Program-made: the position numbers and the translations under genes | Part shown: piece after piece, positions 11,000 to 20,992 of the stretch | Position numbering within the stretch: the first letter of the stretch is position 1 | How the letters are laid out: every line of letters begins with the position of its first letter | Assembly: GCA_002189035.1 (NCBI GenBank) | Contig: NEEC01000011.1 | Coordinates: forward strand, 248,001-312,000 | Source of the DNA: Utricularia gibba | Lineage: Eukaryota; Streptophyta; Magnoliopsida; Lamiales; Lentibulariaceae | Reading direction: 5' to 3' | Length of the DNA stretch: 64,000 nt | Notes under the pieces: model-generated | The model's input: only the letters and a program-made list of their open reading frames with translations | Databases searched by the model: none | Told to the model about the DNA's origin: nothing

Positions 11000-11996
11000 A
11001 TTTGATAATTTCCCTTCCCTTCCCTTCATATTTTTGCATATCCAGTGTGCGGCCTTCTTATCAATGCCCGCAACTTGCGTCGTCTCTTTTCAACTGTAAT
11101 GTGTTGTATGGTTCGCGAGAGTAAGTTATTAGTGTTGTAATCTGTCGGAACCTCCGGTTCGGTTCAGGTTTGTGTGCTTCCGTATAATTTTGATTTAGAA
11201 AACCGGAATCGTATAGTTTCGGACCGGTTTGAAATTTTTGAAACTAAGAAATTGTAGTTCCAACCTGTTTGGTACCGATATAACTATTAGTTCGAAACCG
11301 ATAAACCTTCGGTTTCGACCCGCAAGCTAGAATAACAAGTCTTCAAGATAAATACAAGGTAGAAAGATATATAAAGAATATCATATTACCATGAAGTAAT
11401 TGAAACACACAACATCATCATCAGCGATTAGTTGAACCTTTTCTAGAACCTTATCATGTAGTTTGATGACTACAACAAGTACATTTTTGAACATCTTATT
11501 GGCTGATCATGTTTAGTGTTTGAGTGCATTTGATTTTCTATAGTACTTATAATTGTGTGCCAATATCATCATCTCGGGGAAGTCAAATATTTTGATGCTC
11601 ATAACCTTTAATAATCTTACAAATGGACACACAACCTTGCAAAGAGCTCTTCGCTCATTCTAAACTCATCTAAACAAGTGAAGTTATCATTTATAATGAA
11701 TTCCGATAACCTTGACAATATATAGAATTAAAATAACCAGTGAAGTTATCATATAAATCCAAAACTAAATGCACTATAATTTATAATAATTACTTTAAAC
11801 TCTATCAATCTCATCACCAAAGTAATATCTAATAAATATCTGTGAAGGATCGCTACGTTCAAATCCAAAACAAAGCTTAGTTATTACAACTTCAAAACAT
11901 GTCAAGCAGATTCACATAAAAGCGCTTACCAGGCATCCAATCAGATTTATCTGCTAGGCTAGAGGATGTAACTCCACCATTCCTGGAAGGAGGAGT
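11000..11996. other. intergenic with CCGGTTCGG-like stretch
   Basis: No gene was recognised. From about 11150 to 11330 the sequence is dense in CCGGTT, CGGTTCGGTT and AACCGA words on both strands, a pattern often seen in subterminal regions of plant hAT elements. I could not find matching inverted repeats or a target duplication, so the assignment is weak. From 11340 the sequence is plain AT-rich. Confidence 0.35.
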
Positions 11997-13293
11997 TCAG
12001 CCGTCCGGGAATTGGTCTCTTTTTGACTTCATATCCGAATTTTCATTCTCACACGACTTCTCCTCCAGTTCGCCTTCCGAGGTGCTCTCAGGGACACATT
12101 CAGCAATTTGATAGGCCCTGTCATCAACGTTAAGCTTCATCATTTGGTCCATCCCAGCCGTGGATTCTGGTCCCTGCAACTCGAACGGGGATGGCACCAA
12201 AGGATGTGTTCTCATCTGAACAGATCTTAGAAGCGCGGCTCTCCTGAGATCGGCTGAGTGGCAGATGTCACTTGGTGAAGGTGGGAACCGGCCCTCGGTG
12301 TCTGAGCTTCGTTGACGTGGTTGTGGTTGCGTTGAGGAGACTGAAGCAGAAATGTGAGAGTGTGAGAGGTTTGCTGATGAAGGCCCTGCGCCGGATACAC
12401 CTACGGGCTTTTGGCACCTGTAGGGAGAAGTCACCGGGCTGGTAGAACTCTCGGGCTGGAATGAGCAAGTGTTTCCGTAATTCTCATAGAATCTGGAGTC
12501 ATCTGAGTCTTCAGACATTGGAGAATACTGCACATTCATGTCATCCCTGAAACAACATATGGTATTAAGAGAAGAATGAGCTAAGTAAGATGTACACATC
12601 AAGAAACTAACAAAGACAACCAGATTCTGAAACAGGTTGATCATGAGCAGCAACACAAATGCACTGAGTTCAGTCGTGTATCTCTTATGTTTATCCTTCT
12701 TGACTACCATAAAGAAATCATGAAACAAGAAGCAGACAAACACAGGAAGTGCCCCTACAAGATACTTCAAACTAACCTAAGATAATGGTACATGCTTTCA
12801 GATCTCCCAGGAGATTCCGCAGGATTCTCCGGCATATGATCTCCAACTGTCAGTCCGTTTAAACTTGAAGCCATAATCTGCAAGAAAACTACTAGCCTAC
12901 TAAAAAAGAGTCCTTGAAATGCGTCAACGAAAAAGATCACCCCACGGCACCAACAAAAAACTTTCTGGAGGAAAACAGATAATGGGAAATCGATTTAACT
13001 ACAACAACAAAAAGAATGATCAACTATGTGCTTTTTTGAGCTGCAAAAGAAAAAAAAAAACTGCCGGACAAAAGGATGATCGGATCTGCAAGCGGACTGA
13101 GGGAAAACACGATACCCTGAGAATAAGAAACCGAATTACGACGGACCTCGCTGAGATAACGCTTGTGAGAGTGGAGGTTGTCGACGTAGACCTCATCCTC
13201 AGGGTCCCTACACCTTTTATTACCCGCCGCCGGAGAAGAAGAAGAAGAGGATGATGTCGCCGCCGCAGAGTTGAGCTCCGTACCAGCTCCCAT
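11997..13293 (-). CDS. conserved plant protein of unknown function, 3 exons, 265 aa
   Basis: Exons on the minus strand are 13293–13147, 12877–12777 and 12546–11997, with GT–AG junctions and a closed frame. The protein starts MGAGTELN with a polyserine run (residues 14–20), then has a compact conserved block: RDPEDEVYVDNLHSHKRYL, followed by EIMASSLNGLTVGD. Next come SPGRSESMYHYLRDDMN and YSPMSEDSDDSRFYEN. The remainder is Ser/Pro-rich and looks disordered, with an ADLRRAALLRSVQMR helix in the C-terminal half and an acidic tail. I remember the first block as conserved among flowering plants but know no function. There is no signal peptide or membrane segment. Many Ser-Pro sites suggest phosphorylation (inference). 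The in-frame TTG upstream of 13293 was rejected as a start. Confidence 0.8.
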
Positions 13294-15781
13294 CGTGGTA
13301 ACCACCAATTTAGACTTTTCCCGCTTTCGATTGGATCATCAGCCACGTTCCTTCCGCCCAACAATTATGCTACTGAGAGACGCCAACCCAGTTTTATTCT
13401 GTTTTTTAGGGCACCCCGAGCCCAGCCTCAAATTCAAGGCTAGGGTCCAATTGTTTCGTATGGCAGTAATGGCATCCGCTTCTTCAGCAATTGAATCTGC
13501 AACATCTTCGTCCTCATGGTGCAGCTTCCGGAGGGCATTTCATCTTCGAAACCGCTGGTGATGAAGGGGAATTTGTGAATCTTGACATCCTCGAACCAAG
13601 AGTCTCATCGAAGGTGCACTTTTTTGAATGTTTGGCGATGATCGGCAAGCTGGACGCCAGAGGAAACGAAAGACGAAAAGGATGATTCCCCAGGCTCTGT
13701 GAGCAACGACTTTAGGTTTAGGAGTAAAATAGACACGAATTCAAATCTAGCATGAAGTACATTGTAATTTGTAGTTCAATCCAACCACTGGGAAAGTGGA
13801 GCCACGCTGCAAGTTGCTGTTGGGATAAAAAAGGGGATGTTTCAATTGCTCAAAATATGTAGGGAGTCTTAAAATAAGAATTATGATGGTAATTCTCTAA
13901 ATGTTAAAGTAATAAATAAGGTTATTTTTATAGAAAATTAATTATTTAGGATTTTAAAACAAATAAAAATAAATAATAGATTTGGATCAAGAACCTATCA
14001 ATTCAGAAATTCTTCCATATACATTTGCATAAACCTAAAAAATTGACATGATTGCATAAATTTTGGGATACTATTATAAATTAATGTTACTTATTAATTA
14101 TTATAACACTATTTCTCATTTAGTGTAATTATAAAATTAATCACATTATTATAAATATTTTATCTTTTGTGGTAATCAATATTTTTCTATATTCGATTTT
14201 AATCCTTAAAATTCACACCTCATAAATAGGTTATCTCAAACACACTTTGACAATAGTGTCTAATTAAGCATTTCTTTTTTGATGGTTGAAGCTAATATTA
14301 GATTTTCTCACATATATACTTAGACCATGAATGGTTGATGAGTTTGGTATTTTAATGAGTAAAGATATGTATTTGGTATGTTTTTATAAATATTTATTAT
14401 ACCCATGAAAAATAAAACATGAGATTTCCTTTGTGAAAAGGAAAAAAAAATAAATCATAGGGTGGAACTGTGTAAAAATACTTCATTATAATTAAACCCA
14501 AACATAATGCTTAATAAAACTAAAACAGTTCATTACTTTACTTTCAACTAAACATGCCTTAAGTTTTAGTGTTAATTTAAGCACATTAATTCACTATGAA
14601 ACAAAATCAAACTATAAATTTAAATATCGATGAATACAATAAACATAAGTATATGGAAAAGATTTTTACATATAAAATTTCACCATATAGATCCTTAGTC
14701 ATAAAGTACTCTAACGAATATATTCAACTCTAAAACACAAGAAACACTAAAACCAAAAGGTAAATACAAATATAAAAGTGTAAGACATGATTCTAGGACT
14801 CCAAAATTCTAGATAATTATCAAACTTGGTGTTGAGGGCCTTTTATAGAGCAAAGTATTTAAATCTTTTGTTGGATTTTTATGAGATTGAATCAAATATT
14901 TTATCCAAGTCTTTTAAATTTTTATTCAAATATTTATATAGTCATCCTACAATTTTAAATCAAATCTTCATTGTCTATGCTAATTGGGCCTTTCCTTAGG
15001 CTCATATTTGTGCATTTTTCAAGCCCATCAATATTGGGTCACAATCTCTCTCAAAATTGGGCGAAAATTACCTTGAAAAATTATAAAATAAATTTTGTGT
15101 CCAAACGGATAGAATTGACACAAAATATGCAATTCAAGAAGCATAGAGAAAGCAAATAAGGAGTTGTAAAATGACCCAATTGCTTATTTACTCTTCCATA
15201 CTTAGATGTTAATTGTATTCAAATAATCATTTTAGATAGTTCTCTACCAAAGTAGTGGGTTGTTCCATCACATCCATGAGAAATTTCTCACTCATCATCA
15301 TAAGAGGATTGAGGTCACCTAACGAGATTATTCAACACCCTCAAATTATAAGAGTATGATTGGATTGATAAAATTAGATAAGGGTGACGCCTCCCAAGGA
15401 GGTTATAACCTTTCCTATAAAACTACATCTTACATAATATCAGCCCAAAGAACTTCGAATCGGTGCTGGGGTATCAAGGAACTCCCCCTATTGCTTGACG
15501 AGGTGTTCTTCCTTGCTTATCATGCAAATTGAGGCTAGAAACCATGCAAATGGAGGACTACTGCACTACTAACAAAAGATAATAGAAGCAAATTCTCACA
15601 AAAAGCAAAATTATATCTAATCACTTTACTTTGTGCAAGTATATAAACAAGATGTAAGAAATGAACAATGGCCAACCTTTTGGCAAAAGAAAACAGCTCC
15701 CAAAGAAGGCGAAACCATTCTTTCCAAGGTTGTTATAGCTTCTTGGATGAGTTTGTTATTTTCACTCACCAGTTTATAGTA
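13294..15781. other. intergenic, mostly AT-rich
   Basis: 13294–13760 has higher GC and short open frames (for example 13491–13685 on +), but none shows a recognisable domain; it is probably promoter or leader of the minus-strand gene. From 13860 to 15240 the sequence is strongly AT-rich without a supportable feature. From 15240 to 15780 it is mixed and unrecognised. Confidence 0.45.
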
Positions 15782-15888
15782 AGCTATCCTGAGGGAAACT
15801 TTGGAGGGAACCAGCTACTAGATGGTTCGATTAGTCTTTCGCCCCTATACCTAAGTCAGACGAACGATTTGCACATCAGTATCGCTGC
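15782..15888 (-). pseudogene. 25S rRNA gene fragment, antisense on +
   Basis: The minus strand reads a conserved internal piece of nuclear 25S rRNA, including GACTAATCGAACCATCTAGT and the GTAGCTGGTTCCCTCC stretch. It is about 107 bp long with a few substitutions relative to the sequence I know, so it is a dispersed fragment and not a working rDNA unit. Confidence 0.9.
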
Positions 15889-15889
15889 A

Positions 15890-16151
15890 AGAATTAGGAT
15901 TCGATTCCAGAGAGGAAGCCTGAGAAACAGCTACCACATCCAAGGAAGGTAGCAGGCGTGCAAATTACCCAATCCTGACAGGAGGAGGTAGTGACAATAA
16001 ATAACAATACTGGGCTCAACGAGTTTGGTAATTGGAATGAGTACAATCTAAGTCCCTTAACGAGGATCCATTGAAGGGCAAGTCTGGTACCAGCAGCCGT
16101 GGTAATTCCAGCTCCAATAGCATATATTTAAGTTGTTTCAGTTAAAAAGCT
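15890..16151 (+). pseudogene. 18S rRNA gene fragment
   Basis: The plus strand reads an internal part of nuclear 18S rRNA, from AGAATTAGGATTCGATTCC through CTACCACATCCAAGGAAGG and CAATACTGGGCTC to GCAGCCGTGGTAATTCCAG and GTTAAAAAGCT. The length is about 262 bp. There are several changes from the usual plant sequence, such as CAGCCGTGG for CAGCCGCGG. It is directly joined to an inverted 25S piece, an order and orientation that does not exist in rDNA. Confidence 0.92.
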
Positions 16152-18051
16152 TTCTCGTGTCGTGGGAGCAAACAGCGGCACACGTAGGCACCACCAAAAC
16201 ACCGCCCAACGTTCCAAAGCCAAGAGATCGCGGCATCCTAACGCACCCTCGCACGCGGCCACGCGAGCAGGGAGCGCTGAAATTATTTCCATGGCATGTG
16301 TTCATCCCTGATTTCCTTGTTTTCCAAATTACTATCTTTTTTTCCTTTTAACTTGTTTTTAACAAAAATTGCCTAAAACTAGGATAATCTCTAAAAACAC
16401 AAACAATTCCTAAAACCCATAACATTTAGTGCCATCTATGGAATGAGAGTTGTCCCTCACTTAGTTCTCTTAACCAATCTATAGATGTAGACTCAAGTTT
16501 CTACAAGTATTCTATTATTATTGAAATCAAGAAGCATGGACCGCTTATAATGGTTACAAATTTGTTTCTCTAATAGAGAAGCTACAGAACAATAATCATG
16601 GGTGTTATGGTCTGCGACATCCATTGCTGGAGTTTAACATAATACCTCTCTAATGATCATGGTTATGTATGAAATCAATATAGAATGGGGCCCACACCAG
16701 TATGGAGGTTGTTTTTATTAACCAATGGAGATGAAGCAAGTGCTATCTAAAGGAAAGGCCACATGGCAACCTCAAGATAGAGGGGATGCTGACTCATGAT
16801 GTCTCCTAGGTTTAGGTGAATAGAGTCACGTTGGAAAAGCTGGAGAATCATAGTTGAAGAGGAAGGAGAGTAGAGAATACAGCTAGTGAGAAGGGGAAAG
16901 TTCTTGATTCTAGTTGTAGGAAGGGTTTACTTCTATAGGGAATAAGGTAAGTAGGATGAGTGCTACTGTTTTATTTAGAAGCATGTTTTGATGCTTCTCT
17001 GGAACATATGTGGTTGATTGCATATGTGTTACTGTTCTGTTTTGGAAAGTATTCTTCCCTGTTTTCATGAACTTGCTTCTCCTACTTGTTCTTCAATGTG
17101 TGAAAAGTCCAGCAGGGCACGTCCTTCTGGTCTTGTTGCCTCAACTCTATTTAGAGTCTCTAAAATTCTTCTTTCAAAACCTAAATAGTTTTCTTCCAAG
17201 GATTAGGTGCCTTGTTGGTCGGTTTCCAAACAAGTGTTCCCTTTCGAGGTGTATAAGGTGCCCAATGTTCATTGTTTATGTGCTATGTGAATATATGTTA
17301 AGAAATGGAGAGGAGTGTGGACCCACACTCCTATCAACATGGTTTTAACCATGGGATTCATGGCTAAATATGTCAGACATGTCTGAGGCATCCCTATGGG
17401 ATAAGCTAATCAAGAAAGATCAGAGAACATGTTTTATGCATGCTATGGTCTAAGTTTAGAGGTGGTGTTCGGTTGGTGGCTCTTCTGAACACTACTAAAG
17501 GACTTAGGCAATACATGACCCATTTCCTAAGATCTGGAGGTGATGCCTAAGCTGAAAGGTCAAGGGGATTGGGCAAAGATAGACAATGGGACTCACTACT
17601 TGGATATGTGCTTGACTTTGAGTCTTTATGCTCAAACACCTTTTCTTCACTTCATTCATGTTTATCTTTTACCAAACTTCAGTAGCATGACCACTCTATG
17701 TTTTAACTTGTTCCAGGTGTAGAGGGGAATGACAGAAGGTCTGGTGATCAACCAAAGTAGGAGTTTAGCTGTAGAAGTTGTGGTAGATCAAGAATAGCTC
17801 TTGGAACCTTAGCTACATTGTGAGGAATATGCATGGTAGGCTGGGCATAGTTCCTTTTGCATGTTTGAACGGTTGTGAGTTAGTATACATGTAGCCATCT
17901 TAACGATATTTCTCCATGCTACAAAGGGGTTAGGTCGCCTTGAGTCCTAACGTTTGATGGGACTTGGCAGTCATGCCTCAGGCTCTAGGCATGGGTCCTG
18001 ACAATGGGGTTGGTCCAAAAGAGCACACCTCTATTACTCATGCTTCAATGG
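16152..18051. other. intergenic, nothing recognised
   Basis: A GC-richer patch at 16152–16290 follows the rRNA fragment, then the sequence is of mixed composition without a domain, RNA gene or clear repeat. Open frames such as 17010–17348 show no known motif. Confidence 0.45.
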
Positions 18052-18056
18052 TGGCC

Positions 18057-19216
18057 TGGTAAATAAAAAATTTATGCAAAGTCATTAATTTTCGAATTTC
18101 TTCTATCAAATAAAATTTATAAACCTAATTCACATCAAATCATACAAAAAAATATGAGCATAGTGGACTAGGGTCAAACACAAGGAGCTAGGTGGTTACT
18201 ATGTGAAAGTCAATGCAAAGAATCAGTGTTATATTGGTAGAATTGGTCTTAACTAGAACTAAGGCAGAATCACAATGTAATACAGTAAAGAAAAGTAATA
18301 AGTTTTGGAGCTCGGTTGTTTCTGGAATGAAATGAGTGATGCCTTGGGATTCCTAAGGGATGCATGCTTATCACTAAACACGCTCACACAAACCATAAAT
18401 CATAGAATTAACTCACAAGGTCTAGATCTACCCGGATTCTTGTTTTCTCTCTAATCTTTGGTCTATCTCTAATTAGGATTGTTAAGTTGGGTGTCACTAC
18501 TTCCCCCTCCTAGATCTATCTTGATTTGTTAAGGAAGTGACGTGACTTATGGTTGATTAGGTCTAAAGATTGATTAGCACATCTATCCCCCTTTCACCCC
18601 AAGGCACCCCTAAGTGCTTAGCCACTTATGCTGAAGATGAACGAAAATAGAAAAGAAAACATTAACCACATTGTACTCATTTTACAATTGACTACCAAAA
18701 AATAAACAAGTAGAGAATTTAAAAGTGTAACAGAAAGATCGAAACATCGCTAGCTATTCTTAGCTAAGAGTAATAATCCTTGGAAATAGAAAATAGTCTT
18801 TAAGCATCAACTTAGTTCCTATTCGTCTTCCTCCTTCTTTCCTCCCAGAAAACCTTCTCTAGAAAGAATGTTGTGAGTCTCCAATGAAGGAGATTTACTT
18901 TATCTCTCCCCTTTTCCTCCTTTTTGTCCCCCAAATCCCACTTTTTCTTCTCCTTGTATTTTGTGTGTACTCTTCAAACTTTTGCCTCATCCTCTACCAC
19001 TACACTGTTCATATTCGACTCCTTGGGATTCGTGTTGTCGACATGTATTGCATTGCTCGAAGGAAACTATTAGTGCAATTTAGTCCCAACTAAGACTAAA
19101 ATAACATAACTATGATACTATGCACAAAAATATAGAACTAGGCAATAAAATATGATTTTTGTAGCACAATATAAGTAATTTTCATGTACCCCATCACTCA
19201 AAAATATGTGTTATCA
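18057..19216. mobile_element. solo LTR, family A, copy 1 (1160 bp)
   Basis: It begins TGGTAAATAAAAAATT (others begin TGATAAAC) and ends GTGTTATCA. It is flanked by a perfect 5-bp direct repeat TGGCC (18052–18056 and 19217–19221), as gypsy integrase makes. Interior boxes shared with the copies at 58391 and 60916 include AAATTTATAA near the start, an AAGGCA...TAGCCACT(T/C)AT box, and ATTTAGTCC near the end. No internal retroelement domain is attached, hence a solo LTR left by LTR–LTR recombination. Confidence 0.88.
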
Positions 19217-19221
19217 TGGCC

Positions 19222-20040
19222 ACAAGCAACACTTTCCCTAAAATTGGGCCATTTAGAAAAAGAAGGTTGTGATATAAGCATTTTCGGATCTCATTTAGGA
19301 GTACTTAGAAATCAACACAACCCATTTAAGAGGAGCCTAAATATAAAGGTGTTGAAAAAAAAGTTGCAACAGACAAGTGAGGCCTAACTTTCAGGGTAGC
19401 TCATACTAATATAGTGTGAGAAGTAGTCCCACCCAACATACTACCTAGAGGATGAAGGGAGAAGCATAGAGATTCATTCTCATGAGTAGGGACCCATCCT
19501 TGTTTCTCCGCTGTTCACATGGAAAATCTACAAGCAATTGGAAGATCTTGATGCCAAGAGGTCCGTGAAACTAGTGGCTGAATTGGAAACTACAAGAAGC
19601 ATATCCAAAACACAATTGTGGATGGTGTAGAGATCCCAAGAACTACTCTTCATATGAAAACATTGTATATGGAGTTTATCCTCAAGGGATAGATCTAGTG
19701 AAGCAAGTTGTGGAGGCGTATCAAACGGATAAGAGGAAGATGAGCTGTTTGTTGAACATGTATACCTAATACCCCTTCTTCCTCCAAGTCATTAATGATA
19801 TTCTAGACCTGGTTATCAAGCGCATGAGAGGCTCCCCCAATTCAATGATGAGAGCAATTCTTGCCAACATTTGAGTATGCTCAACATCTATATAGGCACA
19901 ACATCAACAACCAATGGGATGCACTATCAATTATTCCATCAACACTAAATATGGATGTACAAGAATGGCACTAAATGATCCCTTTCAGAAACTGATGCAG
20001 AAAAAATGTACATTATGGAATCCAAAACTTGAAACTGATG
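19222..20040. other. unassigned, possibly copia internal remnant
   Basis: Open frames are short. The stretch leads into the copia integrase fragment on the same strand and may be its decayed gag–protease part, but I see no gag or protease motif. Confidence 0.3.
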
Positions 20041-20510
20041 CAGAAAAATGAAATAGTTGATGAGTTGCCAAATTTGAAGTTTGTAGAGGTGAATTGTGAA
20101 ACATGCAGCAAAGGAAAGATCACCTAAGCCCCATTTCTTCTCAGTACTAATTGAGAAATAGGTAAATTAAATTTAATTCACACTAACTTGTCGGTTTTTT
20201 CAAGGAAGTTTCATTGAGTGGATGTAGATATTTAAATGGATGACTTCACAAGATATTGTTGGATATACTTCATGAAATAAAAGAAATAGATTTATGTAGT
20301 GTTTCAAAAAATTTAAAACTATGGTTGAAAGATAGAGTGAGGGGAAATCAAAATTACAAGGACATATAATGATGAAGAGTTTATCTCCAAAAGTCTTGAA
20401 AAATTCTATGAGACAGAATGGATAATTCATTATTTCATTGTTCCTTATTCCTTAGAGCAAAATTTGATGAAGGAAAGTATTTTGATTGGAATACTAACCA
20501 AACTGTATGT
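20041..20510 (+). pseudogene. copia integrase fragment
   Basis: The plus strand reads LPNLKFVEVNCETCSKGK, which is the GAG-pre-integrase and integrase zinc-finger end, then NLIHTNLS (usually the HTDLCGP block), a MDDFTRYCWIYFMK-like core with a stop, and NDEEFISKSLEKFYE...FIVPYSLEQN. The last corresponds to the integrase block ending PYTPQQNG. Several stops and frame changes are present. Only integrase is recognisable, so the parent element is badly degraded. Confidence 0.75.
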
Positions 20511-20716
20511 GTAAGACCAGGGGACTTGTGACGGTTATGATATCCCATATTGGTTATAGAGGAGATTGGATTGTAACATTTGGTGTCAGAGCCACACCTA
20601 AGCTCATGCCAATGGTAGAATGAGGTGGCACTTAGAGAGGATGCTGAGTGTCTAAGAGGCGAAGAATGTAAGGCCAGGGACTTAGTGATGACTATAGTAT
20701 CCCACATTAGTTTCAA
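20511..20716. repeat. pair of imperfect direct repeats, about 50 bp
   Basis: GTAAGACCAGGGGACTTGTG starting at 20511 recurs as GTAAGGCCAGGGACTTAGTG starting at 20668, each followed by a TATCCCA(T/C)ATT(G)G-type block. The spacing is 157 bp. Such TCCCACATTGG blocks occur in plant LTRs, but the element was not identified. Confidence 0.6.
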
Positions 20717-20992
20717 GTAAGGGAGGGTCATGACAGTGGTTGAAATCAACCCCATGAGATATTGCATGAAACAACTCAGGTGGTTTAGAAATGGAGGAAG
20801 TGCTAGATTTAGTGATAGTGATTGAAGAAAGTAAGGATATCAACAAAGAATAAGTTGAAACCCTAGAAAATACACAAGGGTGTGAGGAATCACCAAACTC
20901 ATTAACAATAGACAACTCAAGTGGAGAAGCCAACACAGAAAATACAGAGTTCGATGCATTTGAAAGTGACAACTCACAAGATGATGGATGAC
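20717..20992 (+). other. short acidic open stretch before the hAT element
   Basis: A plus-strand reading from about 20790 is rich in Glu, Asn and Ser and ends at the hAT boundary. It could be a further piece of the copia polyprotein spacer, but no motif supports that. Confidence 0.25.

Noticed and set aside
11150-11330. Possible hAT-derived sequence
   Set aside because: Rich in CGGTTCGG words, but no inverted repeats or 8-bp duplication were found; kept only as a remark.
12547-12770. N-terminal membrane extension of the minus-strand gene (frame open upstream of exon 3)
   Set aside because: The frame is intron sequence read through; a consensus acceptor at 12547 and in-frame exons 1–2 explain the gene better.
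12919-13685. Plus-strand open frames, including one with an Arg-rich end
   Set aside because: They are antisense to the poly-Ser exon of the minus-strand gene or lie in its promoter; no recognisable motif.
15668-15952. 94-codon open frame
   Set aside because: It runs across antisense 25S and sense 18S rRNA sequence, so it is an accidental frame in rDNA.
17010-17348. 112-codon hydrophobic open frame
   Set aside because: No domain, no conserved context and low-complexity hydrophobic composition; more likely chance.
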